From the IMG/VR virus record IMGVR_UViG_3300020205_001884, positions 1-54,806 of that record: 54,806 nt of DNA; one strand, written 5' to 3'. Position 1 is the stretch's first letter. Every line of letters starts with the position of its first letter. The notes beneath the pieces are model-generated. The model was not told where the DNA came from. It saw only the letters and a list, made by a program, of their open reading frames with translations, and ran no database searches. This DNA is from a virus. Both the position numbers and the translations under genes were made by a program. Below, piece after piece: positions 1 to 9,980 of the stretch.

Positions 1-1914
1 AATTAGACTGATTGCCGTACCAACACCATTAGGATCAGAAACAAATATTTCATAACCATTTCCCGATGGGAACACTATATCCTCAACACTAACAGAACCA
101 GTCAAAGAAGAAGCTATGATTACAGAATCGTCTGTGTTTTGTGTAAACGATATACCATTTCCAGCAATGAATTGTAGAGTATCTGTAGTGGACTCTGGAT
201 TATATGTAAGATCCGAAGCTCCAGCTGTACTAAATTTGAATGTCTTGAATGTGTTTGGTATTTCAAAATTTATTGTATCAGTTGCAGAATTTCCTGTTAT
301 GGTCAATGTGGTACTGGTCAAGTTTAAAATATCTGTTGGGCCGGATGCAACAAGATCAGTACCAGAAGGAACATTTATCGTCCTGAACACATCTTGAGAA
401 CCCGCCAAGCCAGTGGTACGAATTTCGATTTCATTATTAGTGGTTACATTAAATCCTATGTTTGTTCCAGCTACAAATCTTAAAGGATAATTTATAGAAT
501 CTATGTCTATTGTTTCTTCTGATCCTTCTCCATAATTTACAGTAACGGAGCCAATACCAGTAGTAACAGAAGAAGACGATGCAAGAATGATTCCTGTACT
601 TGAGGTAAGAGCAACAAATACTGGTCGCATAATTCCGCTAGAGTAAGTACCTTCTTCTACAAAGTCACCAGCAACTGTTTGCGAAAGATAATACTTAGAA
701 CCAGGATTAAGAGAAGCCGCACCAACAAATGCAAATTCACCAGAAAGAACCAGTGTTACTACATTTGCACTTATTGATTCTACTATTCCAATTACATCAG
801 AACTTCCTATTCCATCTGCAATACCAAGAGAATATTGAGCATCACCATCTGTTAGTGTAGAAACTACTACAAGATCACCAACACTGGGAGTTACTGCAAA
901 ATCTGTAGTGCTTATTCTATTTGTAAATTTCTTGTCAAGGAGTCCAGAAGAATTTGTTAATGGGACTTTATTGGCAGTTCCAGTTGGTCCGCTTATAAAT
1001 TGACTAGAATTTTGGATATCTGAAATATAAATTTTTCCATTTATATTTACTATATTATCAAACAATCCAATTTTCTGCATAGTAAGTACAGCATCGTCAC
1101 CATCGGTTGATGTTGGAGTATAGTTATAAAAACCTGCTGTATTTTCAGAAAATTTCAATTTCCATGTTGCAGGCCATTCAGTAGTAGTTCCTACCCCGGC
1201 ATCATTCCATGCTTCTGGAGCAATTCCAACATTAAAGTTGAAAGAAATACCAGTTGGTTTTATATTGTCTGTATCGGTACTTGTCAATGCTCCGGCATTT
1301 ATATGTGTACAGAAATTAAATACAGATTCTGTGTTATTAAGTATTGAATCGGACACAATTCCATAAAAATCAGAGGTACCCAATCCTATATTATTATTGA
1401 AATACCAAATAGAATCGAATCCTTGATATTCTAAAGAACCAATACCGCCTGCTTTAATCTCAGAATTCCATCGATCTCCTGCTGAATTTGTCGCATTTAA
1501 CCAAATATCATTATCAAATTTTATTGTTTCACTAAATGTGTGTTGGTGTTTTATTGTTGGTGGTAAAATTGCTTCTGTAGCTACAGATCTTAAAACTCCA
1601 GATCTATCCAGCAAAAGACGATCAGTAGCAAGTACCGGAGATGTGGTAGTTGCAGAAGATAATTGAGAAACTCCAATAAAACTTAATGTTAATTTATTAG
1701 CAGCAGTGAATGCAATTGCAGGGCCGGCATCTACATTGACAGTTATAACACCATCAACTGTAGTTGTGCAGATGCCATCTCCCTGAAACACATCAGAAAC
1801 ATATAACGAGTTCATTCCATTGATAATATCGTTAGTTCTTGACAACCAAGTAACCACGGTATCTGCATTTGTTAATGTATCGAAATTAAATAATGGCTCT
1901 CGGAATGTGCTCAT
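1..1914 (-). CDS. Tail fibre/baseplate-associated structural protein, partial (C-terminus beyond window)
   Basis: An open frame runs from ATG at 1914-1912 to the window edge without a stop (638 codons seen). Its ATG overlaps the stop of the 66-aa gene upstream (ATGA), so translation is probably coupled. The N-terminus (MSTFREPLFNFDTLTNAD) is followed by Thr/Ser/Gly-rich, beta-prone sequence. Near the left edge a pattern of the type LRFVAGTNIGF and LQFIAGNGISF recurs roughly every 80-90 residues, each followed by an I-x-I strand; this style is common in fibrous phage adhesins and whisker-like proteins. The position, last in the baseplate operon and downstream of the gp8 homologue, corresponds to the gp9-gp12/wac region of T4. 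A fibre role is inferred from composition and position; the receptor-binding end, if there is one, lies outside the window. Confidence 0.72.
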   Translation of the reverse strand, partial: MSTFREPLFNFDTLTNADTVVTWLSRTNDIINGMNSLYVSDVFQGDGICTTTVDGVITVNVDAGPAIAFTAANKLTLSFIGVSQLSSATTTSPVLATDRLLLDRSGVLRSVATEAILPPTIKHQHTFSETIKFDNDIWLNATNSAGDRWNSEIKAGGIGSLEYQGFDSIWYFNNNIGLGTSDFYGIVSDSILNNTESVFNFCTHINAGALTSTDTDNIKPTGISFNFNVGIAPEAWNDAGVGTTTEWPATWKLKFSENTAGFYNYTPTSTDGDDAVLTMQKIGLFDNIVNINGKIYISDIQNSSQFISGPTGTANKVPLTNSSGLLDKKFTNRISTTDFAVTPSVGDLVVVSTLTDGDAQYSLGIADGIGSSDVIGIVESISANVVTLVLSGEFAFVGAASLNPGSKYYLSQTVAGDFVEEGTYSSGIMRPVFVALTSSTGIILASSSSVTTGIGSVTVNYGEGSEETIDIDSINYPLRFVAGTNIGFNVTTNNEIEIRTTGLAGSQDVFRTINVPSGTDLVASGPTDILNLTSTTLTITGNSATDTINFEIPNTFKTFKFSTAGASDLTYNPESTTDTLQFIAGNGISFTQNTDDSVIIASSLTGSVSVEDIVFPSGNGYEIFVSDPNGVGTAISLI

Positions 1915-2111
1915 TGATTGTTACCTTTTAAAAGCATTTGTATAATTTGCTCTAATTCTTGTACTCGTTTTTCTAAAATTATATATCTATCATTTTCTTT
2001 TTTAAACCTCTTGGCTTCAATCAATTTAGATCTATCGCATGCCAATAATGCACCCGTTTTAACATCTCGACGAACATCATCTCTACCAGTAATGGAGATT
2101 TTGTTGTTCAT
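1911..2111 (-). CDS. Small coiled-coil protein of the tail operon (unknown function)
   Basis: This 66-aa protein is wedged between two structural genes with four-base ATGA overlaps at both ends, which is strong evidence that it is translated. The N-terminus is NNKISITGRDDVRRDVKTGA and the second half (about residues 28-62) has heptad-like hydrophobics (ILEKRVQELEQIIQMLL) that predict a short coiled coil. The residues between them are charged, and no membrane segment is present. I do not recognise a named family. A trimerising or chaperone-like role for one of the neighbouring long structural proteins is conceivable but is only inference. Confidence 0.7.
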   Translation of the reverse strand: MNNKISITGRDDVRRDVKTGALLACDRSKLIEAKRFKKENDRYIILEKRVQELEQIIQMLLKGNNQ

Positions 2112-5100
2112 AGAACTGCAATTCCTCTCATATCTTTAACACGAGGAACATATGCAGCATTTTCACTATACAAGCAGATTTTTATAGCAAATCTTATAAA
2201 TTCTGCAGATGATGTTGGTGGTAAATCAAATTCTACATCAACAAATTCGTCTTCATATTGAGTAGAATATGCATCAAATGCAGTTGCTCCCATTTTTGGT
2301 ACCATTTGAACATATGGATTTTCATGGAAATTTCTGGTCTGTTCTACTGTTTGAGTTTTCAAGAAAGCTTGAATTTTGCTACCAGTTGGTTTATTTACAG
2401 ATAGTATCAATTTAAATCCATTCGACTCAAATCCGTCTTCCAGTGTTACTATTTTTGTAATATATCTAGCTCTTCTAATATTAGTAGTTTCTGAGGCATA
2501 GGGATTCAATTCACCATTGAGTTCTATGTTGTTACTATTCTCTATTAGATTCTTTACTGCAAATAATGTCAATCTTTCTGTATTAATTACAGGAGAAATA
2601 TCTTTATTTGTTGTAATACCAGTAGCAGTAAAATACAATTTACCACTGTCAAGAAGGGTTTGTGTTGATGTATATTTGATATCATCGTTTGCATTGATAG
2701 TATCATCTATAAAATTAATAGAAGTTCCTGTTGTCCAAGAAATCTTTGCATTTTCGAATTCTTGATATGTGTTATTTAGATTCAATAATTCGTATTGAAC
2801 TGTTTTACCAAGAGAAGCCGTTTCTACTGTGAATGTATATGGAGTGTTTGTAGTAAACTCGCACTTATTCATAGTCATCATCATATCCATTGCTGGTTGT
2901 GGTAACCATGTACTTGCATTAGATGATGTGAAGAACACACCAACATATGGCTGTTCTGTTACTCTTTGTGTGCTATTTAAAAGAGTTTGTCCTATTTCAG
3001 CTATGTAAATTTCATATTCATCTGAAGTTGATTTAACAACAAAGGAATGTTCTCCCGGTTCGAGATAAACAGGATGTTCAAATGTAAATTTAGTTATACT
3101 TGCAACATTATTAGAAGCCGGAAGATCTGAAGTGTTTACTTGAGATGGATGTAAAATACAAATACCACCAGAATAAATCTTATTGATATCCGGGAATCCG
3201 TTTACAGTTGGTCTTACTTCCACTGTTACTGGAATGTTTGTATCGTTTGCTGGTTTTCTAGCAAAGAATATATCTATACTGCTTAAGAAGATACCATCAG
3301 GATACAATTCTCTATTTATTTCAAATGTTTGTGCAAGAGGATCTCTCTTTTTGGTAGTAACAGTTGTCTGTGTTTGTACTCGTTCTTCAGTTCTGTTAAC
3401 ACTCTCAACATCAAATGTTCTTACCGTTGCGCTAGTTCCTTGTCGAACTTGTGACACACCATATGCACTGAATGTTGCTCCTGCAATAGTAGATGCACGG
3501 GTGAAATCATTACTAGAACTATCAGATACAGTAAACTTTCTATCGCCAGTTCTGAAAGTTGCTGCAGGCATATCAAAAATTATAAATGCACTTCCTTGAG
3601 CATTTGTTTTTCTTATCGTAGCAGCACTAAATTTCTTAGCGGAATCTAAAGTAGCAGAAGCGATTGCAGCATCAACTTCTGCAATACTATCGTAAGAATA
3701 GCATTGTCCAGATACATCAATTCCATCAAAGAATGGATATAATCTTGAATTTGATTTCATTCCAGTAACAAACACTTTAATTCTCTTGGCTCTCATGTAT
3801 GGAATTATAGAAACATCTACAATTCTATCTCCAAGAGATACTCTATCTGTTGATGTAGAAACTTGTTCTCCAACAATTTCTCTGCTTTGTTGTGTTGTTG
3901 AAACAGTGGTCGTTCTTATGAATCTTCCTCTGTTGTTGTTACTTGGATTAAATACTCCATTATTTTTTCTGCCTCTTTGGCGTGTTTTTGAAGTTTGTCT
4001 ACTGAAGGTACTCCAGTTACCATAATCAAGTGCAAATGGTCCTTCAGTCGAGCTGTTCAATTGTTCCACTATTCCTTGCCAAGCATCATTACTTCCAGCC
4101 AAGTTTACATTCAACTCTGGTATTGTGTTTGTATCTACCCAATCATCTTCTCGCGGAGACAATCTGATAATACCTTCACTTTGAACTACTTCAAATGGAG
4201 TTACTGTTATTGATCGAGTTGCTTGTGGTTGAACAACAAACGGTATTGATGTGAATGGCATCATATACAAACCAGTAGAAACATCACCATTTTTGGTTGT
4301 TCCTGTTACTCCAGTTTTATCATTAAATAACTCTATAAATGTAGTTTCCGCTGGTAATGGTATCAAAGGAATTGGCACATTATCAAATTTAGGTCTTGCA
4401 CAATTTTCTTGTTTGTCAATGGAAATATAATAATCTGGTTGAGAAACATCGCCTATTTTATGACTTTCAAAAGAATCGACTATTATTCCATTCTTGAATC
4501 TGTTATTGCCCTCTGCATCTTCTACTAAAAGAGAATCTGCATTTTTTTCCAACAGAGACAGAGCAGAATATACTTCTAATTGTTGAACTCGTTTCTCAAT
4601 TCTGCCGATATCTCTCATGGTATATCGCTTATTGTCTGTGTAGTTCAGTGTCAAATCTTTATTGGTGAAGATATATGATGGTTTATCAATTTTGTACAAC
4701 ACCAATCCACCTTCTGGTAGGGTTGGATATGTTGGACTTATACTAGATTCACCATATACAATCTTAAATGCACCATCTTTGTTGATGTACAATACATCTT
4801 TTCTTGGTAAATATATACCAAGAGTTGTGTTTATAGTAGATGATTGTGGTAATATTACAAATTTAGTATTACCAGCATCATTATTCTCTGTCATTAATGG
4901 TCTTGTGTCTATTATTGCAGAAGAGTGATAGGTACTACCATCTACTTTAGAAGAATAGAATGGCATATCCTTTACAGACGATTGCGCGCCTGTGATATCT
5001 CTATATGATTCTCTTACTATTATACCTGCAGTGCCTGTATTGATAGAGTTTGCAATACCAGTAACAGAAATGTATACAGAAAAATCTGTTGCATTCAAGC

Positions 5101-7966
5101 CAGTCTGTGTATAAACTGCTGAGATAGGAACAAAAGGAACAATTGGTCCTTGTAATGGATCTGTATTTTTATTTTCTTGCAATCCATCAGCACCCAATAC
5201 GAGTAGTGATTTGTTATAAGAATAATCGTCAGTTTGATTGGAGATACCGAATGCGTTTTTATGATTGGCACTTAACGGCAAGACTCCACCAACACCAAGG
5301 AAGAATACAGATATCAAAGAATCGACATCATACTTTGAAGTTTCTGCTACCCATTTACCTTTAAACTCTCCAGTAGTTTGATACTTCAAAAGAATAGTTT
5401 CAGTGAATTGTTCTTTTGTTTTTGTTTTTGTCACACTAGATGCAACGCACTTTACCTCTGCGCCTAATATCATTTTCGTGATTCCCCCCGTTGCGTCCGG
5501 GGTTTTTCTACGAACTATTATTTGATTTCTAGGAGAAGTTGGAGAATCTTGTAATAGATCGTAATATACAGAACTATGCTGTGCTGGTTTTGCATCTGTA
5601 TTTGCTTGCAATCCGGTATATTTTATTAATTTTATAGAATTGCCATTAGAATCTGCACCAAATGAGTATGAAGAAGAGAAGCTGCTAGCAAATTCTGCAG
5701 ATGAGATATTATCTCCAATGTCCACTATAAGTGTGTCTGCTGAACTAGATTCTCCTCCAGCACTGAAATCTATATTATAAATTTTCTGAATAGTTAATTC
5801 AGTTGTACCAAAATTAGAAACACCACCTGTAACATTTTCCATAACATCACCACCCGGCAAAGGTAATATCATTTTATCTGCAAATGGTTCATATAAGGTG
5901 GTTATAGGCATACCATTAACAATAGTTTGCGCCACATTCAATACAGGGAATATCTTTGTATAGTTTATACTATCTACTGTTTCTGTACCTGCTATACCAA
6001 TCTGAGAAACATTACTGAATGAAATGGCATCATATTTCATATCAGAATCCATTAAATGTATTTTATAATTGCCAGAATCTTCTTCTATTGCCTTGACGCG
6101 GGTGTTTCCAATAGATGATCCTTTTACTATCGTTCCAACAGAGGCGCTGCCGGTGAGATTTGGATCTGTTTGATCGGCTGCTGTGCTTTCTTGTAATACA
6201 GCACCTGATGAAAAATTATACCAATCAAACTGTGTCGGACCAGGAACGATGTTATTAAATTGTCTGATTGGTAGAATATTTCTTTGACTTCTGTTTAGAA
6301 TAGTAAGATTAGCAGTACCATCTCCACCTTCAGTTGCAATGGTACCAATACGGAATCTGGCAAGTGGTTGTGTTTTTGGTACTAATGTATTATTAGTGTC
6401 AAACAATTTAGGATCAATTGTGCCGTATTCGTATCGTTTGATTACCAATCTAGACGGTATTGTAGACAGCGCCGTTAGATTTGGCTCCCAAGAAACAACC
6501 TTACCTGCAGCATATTGAGTTATAACACCAGCTGGAGATTCTGTTAGTGCTTGTATTACAGTTTCTCCGACTGAGTATTCATAATCTGGATTATACGAAG
6601 TTTCGTTCGTTTCTATTGTTTGTACAAGATACTCGCCATTAGAAGTTCCTGCATCTGTAGTTGGCCAACCTTGATAGAATTCTGAACTAGTTTTATATGT
6701 TGATGAAGATGCTGTATTTTTTATATTAATGAAAGAACCGCTCTTACGAATAAAATTACTTTTATCAATAGAAATAGCAGATCCTCTAGAAATTAAAACA
6801 TTATTTTGATCTTTTTGATATATATTTCCATATTTTATTTCAAATAATTTACTAGGAGCAAGAACAATTAATACCTTAGTTTGACTATCCCAATTCAAAA
6901 ATGTACCAGTTATTTTATATTCTGTGTCAGAACCCCTACCAGTGGCTCCTCCATTTCCAGAATGTTTTCCAGCTGCTTCCCATTTCCACTGATATACTTC
7001 TTGTCCAGCAATAAAATTAGATCCACCTTCATCTGCAAATGCAATCCTCTGTACAGTACCACATTCTGGTGTACTTATTTTTTTAGTATTATTTATTCCA
7101 TATAAGCAGCAAGAACTTTTGCAAGAATTATTAGAATCACCAATACAGAGAAATGTACCACAGTCAGTACAATTGCCATTTTGATTTATAGCATCGTTCA
7201 ATGGAGCATCAAATTGAACGAATATGGAAAGTCTTTGAGATACAGTATCGATTGTACTCGCCAACACAGTTCCTTTATTAATAATATTGCTGTTGCATAT
7301 ATTAGTCTCTGAGGACTTTAATACGACTCTTTGTCCATATTCAAATTCACCAGAACCTATTGCAGTTCCTTCTGTACCAGTTGAATTTGTACAAGCAAGT
7401 CGATCAACTACGCCATATGCTTGTTCTGTTGTTAGTTTATATACATTTGACGCAGTTTGAATACTACTAACTGCAGATCCTGCCCACATTGGGTTTGCTG
7501 GATATACTATGCCTGAAGTAAAAGGAGCAATTTCGTTACAAAATATAACACCATTATTTACATTAAAGTTTGATGGAGCACCACTTTGATGAAACAGTTC
7601 TTTGATGAATAGAGTTCCTCCACCAGTTTCTTTAGATCCGGGAACCCAACGCAGTGCAGTGCCTTCTGCAATAACAGTTCCAGTTGCTCCATCTATTTGC
7701 TTGACTCTAAAATTCTTAGAGATTTCATAATTAGCACTGAATATATCTTCGCGAAATCCTAAATGTCCATCGGTACGATTTATTGGATCATATCCAGTTC
7801 TAAAATTTCCACGCCAATTGTCATTAAATACTATTTTAATAACATCGCCTATTTTGTCTGAAAAATTACTAGCAGTATATGTGGTAGATGTTGTCTCACC
7901 AGATACTACCATCAAATTTGATGCTAAATCGTTCTTAAATTCGTTGTTCGTATTAGAAGTGGTCAT
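2108..7966 (-). CDS. Very large virion structural protein (1,952 aa), baseplate/tail periphery
   Basis: The C-terminal half resembles large structural proteins of T4-like aquatic phages. Around residue 1115 there is a short helical stretch (YTMRDIGRIEKRVQQLE) followed by a segment containing NNRFKNGIIVDSFESHKIGD. Around residue 1540 comes DPLAQTFEINRELYPDGIFL, followed by a beta-rich domain with PVYLEPGEHSFVV. In related phages these motifs go with DUF4815-type proteins, and the preceding gene carries the DUF4815 N-terminal part. A Cys-rich patch (CTDCGTFLCIG, then CKSSCCLYG, about residues 265-310) could bind metal or form disulfides. The start ATG at 7966 lies 33 bases after the previous stop, with a weak AAAGG upstream. 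The last four bases overlap the 66-aa gene. Its exact place in the virion is unknown. Confidence 0.85.
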   Translation of the reverse strand: MTTSNTNNEFKNDLASNLMVVSGETTSTTYTASNFSDKIGDVIKIVFNDNWRGNFRTGYDPINRTDGHLGFREDIFSANYEISKNFRVKQIDGATGTVIAEGTALRWVPGSKETGGGTLFIKELFHQSGAPSNFNVNNGVIFCNEIAPFTSGIVYPANPMWAGSAVSSIQTASNVYKLTTEQAYGVVDRLACTNSTGTEGTAIGSGEFEYGQRVVLKSSETNICNSNIINKGTVLASTIDTVSQRLSIFVQFDAPLNDAINQNGNCTDCGTFLCIGDSNNSCKSSCCLYGINNTKKISTPECGTVQRIAFADEGGSNFIAGQEVYQWKWEAAGKHSGNGGATGRGSDTEYKITGTFLNWDSQTKVLIVLAPSKLFEIKYGNIYQKDQNNVLISRGSAISIDKSNFIRKSGSFINIKNTASSSTYKTSSEFYQGWPTTDAGTSNGEYLVQTIETNETSYNPDYEYSVGETVIQALTESPAGVITQYAAGKVVSWEPNLTALSTIPSRLVIKRYEYGTIDPKLFDTNNTLVPKTQPLARFRIGTIATEGGDGTANLTILNRSQRNILPIRQFNNIVPGPTQFDWYNFSSGAVLQESTAADQTDPNLTGSASVGTIVKGSSIGNTRVKAIEEDSGNYKIHLMDSDMKYDAISFSNVSQIGIAGTETVDSINYTKIFPVLNVAQTIVNGMPITTLYEPFADKMILPLPGGDVMENVTGGVSNFGTTELTIQKIYNIDFSAGGESSSADTLIVDIGDNISSAEFASSFSSSYSFGADSNGNSIKLIKYTGLQANTDAKPAQHSSVYYDLLQDSPTSPRNQIIVRRKTPDATGGITKMILGAEVKCVASSVTKTKTKEQFTETILLKYQTTGEFKGKWVAETSKYDVDSLISVFFLGVGGVLPLSANHKNAFGISNQTDDYSYNKSLLVLGADGLQENKNTDPLQGPIVPFVPISAVYTQTGLNATDFSVYISVTGIANSINTGTAGIIVRESYRDITGAQSSVKDMPFYSSKVDGSTYHSSAIIDTRPLMTENNDAGNTKFVILPQSSTINTTLGIYLPRKDVLYINKDGAFKIVYGESSISPTYPTLPEGGLVLYKIDKPSYIFTNKDLTLNYTDNKRYTMRDIGRIEKRVQQLEVYSALSLLEKNADSLLVEDAEGNNRFKNGIIVDSFESHKIGDVSQPDYYISIDKQENCARPKFDNVPIPLIPLPAETTFIELFNDKTGVTGTTKNGDVSTGLYMMPFTSIPFVVQPQATRSITVTPFEVVQSEGIIRLSPREDDWVDTNTIPELNVNLAGSNDAWQGIVEQLNSSTEGPFALDYGNWSTFSRQTSKTRQRGRKNNGVFNPSNNNRGRFIRTTTVSTTQQSREIVGEQVSTSTDRVSLGDRIVDVSIIPYMRAKRIKVFVTGMKSNSRLYPFFDGIDVSGQCYSYDSIAEVDAAIASATLDSAKKFSAATIRKTNAQGSAFIIFDMPAATFRTGDRKFTVSDSSSNDFTRASTIAGATFSAYGVSQVRQGTSATVRTFDVESVNRTEERVQTQTTVTTKKRDPLAQTFEINRELYPDGIFLSSIDIFFARKPANDTNIPVTVEVRPTVNGFPDINKIYSGGICILHPSQVNTSDLPASNNVASITKFTFEHPVYLEPGEHSFVVKSTSDEYEIYIAEIGQTLLNSTQRVTEQPYVGVFFTSSNASTWLPQPAMDMMMTMNKCEFTTNTPYTFTVETASLGKTVQYELLNLNNTYQEFENAKISWTTGTSINFIDDTINANDDIKYTSTQTLLDSGKLYFTATGITTNKDISPVINTERLTLFAVKNLIENSNNIELNGELNPYASETTNIRRARYITKIVTLEDGFESNGFKLILSVNKPTGSKIQAFLKTQTVEQTRNFHENPYVQMVPKMGATAFDAYSTQYEDEFVDVEFDLPPTSSAEFIRFAIKICLYSENAAYVPRVKDMRGIAVL

Positions 7967-7999
7967 TTATAGCTTTGCCTTTATTTTATATATCTCTGA

Positions 8000-9973
8000 T
8001 TAAGCAGGAGGATTAATTACTTCTACAAATAAAACACTCTCATGGGGAAAGAGTGCATCCACATCCGCTTCACTAATTTTGTTAATATCGACTATGTTTG
8101 CTTCATTTACTAATTTAAATTCTTCATTATTTTTAAATGGAGCCCATGCCAATATTTTTGATTTTTTCTGACCGCCGGTGGTGGGGTATAATAAAATAGT
8201 ATTTGTATTGACATCGATTAAATCTAATAATGGCAATTTCTCAAAATCTACATTACTTGATTGATTTGCATCTCTTGCTGCAAAAGAACCGTAGACATAA
8301 TTACCCAATTCAAAGTCAACATTTAATCCACTCAGAGATTTTATACTTGATTGATTACCACTATTTACATATTCAACTACTCTTGGTGCAAATGTTTCGT
8401 ATTCATAACCAAACACATATGCTTTTCCTGATTGTAATGTGATTGCTAATTTATCAGAACTTCCTACAGGAACATCCAGTCTTGAATATGCTCCCTTTGG
8501 ATCAATTAAAACTTCCACAGAAGAAACTAATAATAATTTATTTGTAGAACCTGTTGATTGTTTAAAATAATAGGAAGTACCGATAGATGATAATTTTTTA
8601 TTATTTTGTAATTCTACTACCAGCTTTGCAGTATTTTGTCCAGTTTCTTCATTATGATCTACAATAATATCAACAACTTTTGCAACAGCAAAAGCAGAAT
8701 CATTTAAATTAGTTGCAGAGAATGGATTAAAATTTGGTTGATTTGCTTGCCATATATACCCACCAACACTTATTAATACATTTGCCGCCTGTCCTATATT
8801 GCTAGCAAAAACTTCAGGAACAGATGTATCAGCTATGGTTAAAACATATTTGTCGTTTCTTAAATGATTTTTTACATCTGCAATAAAGGGAACCACGGTA
8901 TAAGAACCAGACTCGTCTTGTGTTCTTCGTGCAAACAAATCTAAAATTTGTGAATATGAGGATTTATCTTTAATATAATCCACAACTCCGCGTGTTGTTC
9001 TCAGAAGTTGTATGAAATCTGTATTTACATAATTCTCAATATCTACAGAAGAATTGTCATATTCAATTGCTTTTAATGTAAAATTGATACTATAACGATC
9101 TCCACCGGGAGCATTGTAGTTGTAGAATCCTCTTGCGGGATCTTTCAGAGTAGAATCTTGAGTGGCTGTTATAGTTTCTCTGTTTACAGTATAACCAATT
9201 CTATGTGATGGTTTTGCAAACAATCGAACCGCTTTGTTGGCAAAATTATAATCTAATCCAGTATCAACTGTTATTTCTGATTCATCTTCTGCAGATTTCT
9301 TGAACAGAGCAACTGTTTGTTTTGTAGATTTAACAAAATATCCATCAATATAGAAGATACCATCATCAACTGTTACCAGATATCCCTCTCCATATGGAGC
9401 TATTGTATATTGAGTTGGTGTGCCAGCTTGTTCTGCTGGATTTATAACTTTCAGAAACGGACCAGACGAACTCAATCCAATGTAGTGAGATCGTTGTATA
9501 TCAAAAGTTCCTGCTTGTTCCGGTGCAACCGAAACTGTATTATAGAAGGCAACAGGGTAATCATCGTTTACTGAATAATTAGATGGTTCAAAATACGATA
9601 TCTTGATAGTAGCCAATTCTGTAAATACAGAACCAGATTTGCTGAATACTTTAAGAAGATTGGAAGGCAATGTATCCAAATAAGTATCAGCAGAGTTTGT
9701 AGTGACTCCAGATGCGCTATGTGTATATTTCTCTACACGAGCATACGGATTGCTTACAATTTGTATCTTTCCTCCAAAGACTTGACTACCATCTTGAAAA
9801 ATGCTATCAGCAAATTTAGCAAGCTGTGATTGTAGAATTGTTTGTAGTTGTGTCAATTCTCTAGCTTGAACGGCATATCCTGGCTTGAAAAGAATTTTTA
9901 GAAAATTCTTTGCATCATCAAAGTCGTCAAAGTAAGGTGAGCTACTACTAAATTCTGGATTCTTAAATGTCAT
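8000..9973 (-). CDS. DUF4815-family virion structural protein
   Basis: The first 75 residues carry the family signature: SPYFDDFDDAKNFLKILFKP, then GYAVQARELTQLQTILQSQL, then DSIFQDGSQVFGG. This is the classic N-terminus of DUF4815 structural proteins (VrlC-like) of T4-like aquatic phages. The remaining 580 residues are beta-rich and of low complexity without obvious catalytic motifs. A good Shine-Dalgarno (GAGGA) precedes the ATG at 9973. It lies between the gp8 homologue and the 1,952-aa protein. In this family the motifs seen in the neighbouring large protein are, as I recall, normally fused to DUF4815, so this may be a split version. The function is structural, probably at the baseplate rim or fibre attachment; no enzymatic role is suggested. 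Confidence 0.85.
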   Translation of the reverse strand: MTFKNPEFSSSSPYFDDFDDAKNFLKILFKPGYAVQARELTQLQTILQSQLAKFADSIFQDGSQVFGGKIQIVSNPYARVEKYTHSASGVTTNSADTYLDTLPSNLLKVFSKSGSVFTELATIKISYFEPSNYSVNDDYPVAFYNTVSVAPEQAGTFDIQRSHYIGLSSSGPFLKVINPAEQAGTPTQYTIAPYGEGYLVTVDDGIFYIDGYFVKSTKQTVALFKKSAEDESEITVDTGLDYNFANKAVRLFAKPSHRIGYTVNRETITATQDSTLKDPARGFYNYNAPGGDRYSINFTLKAIEYDNSSVDIENYVNTDFIQLLRTTRGVVDYIKDKSSYSQILDLFARRTQDESGSYTVVPFIADVKNHLRNDKYVLTIADTSVPEVFASNIGQAANVLISVGGYIWQANQPNFNPFSATNLNDSAFAVAKVVDIIVDHNEETGQNTAKLVVELQNNKKLSSIGTSYYFKQSTGSTNKLLLVSSVEVLIDPKGAYSRLDVPVGSSDKLAITLQSGKAYVFGYEYETFAPRVVEYVNSGNQSSIKSLSGLNVDFELGNYVYGSFAARDANQSSNVDFEKLPLLDLIDVNTNTILLYPTTGGQKKSKILAWAPFKNNEEFKLVNEANIVDINKISEADVDALFPHESVLFVEVINPPA

Positions 9974-9980
9974 TTTTTCC

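Noticed and set aside
7960-7975. TATAAATG at the start of the 1,952-aa gene
   Set aside because: The box includes the start codon itself, so a transcript starting there would lack the ATG; not a promoter for this gene.
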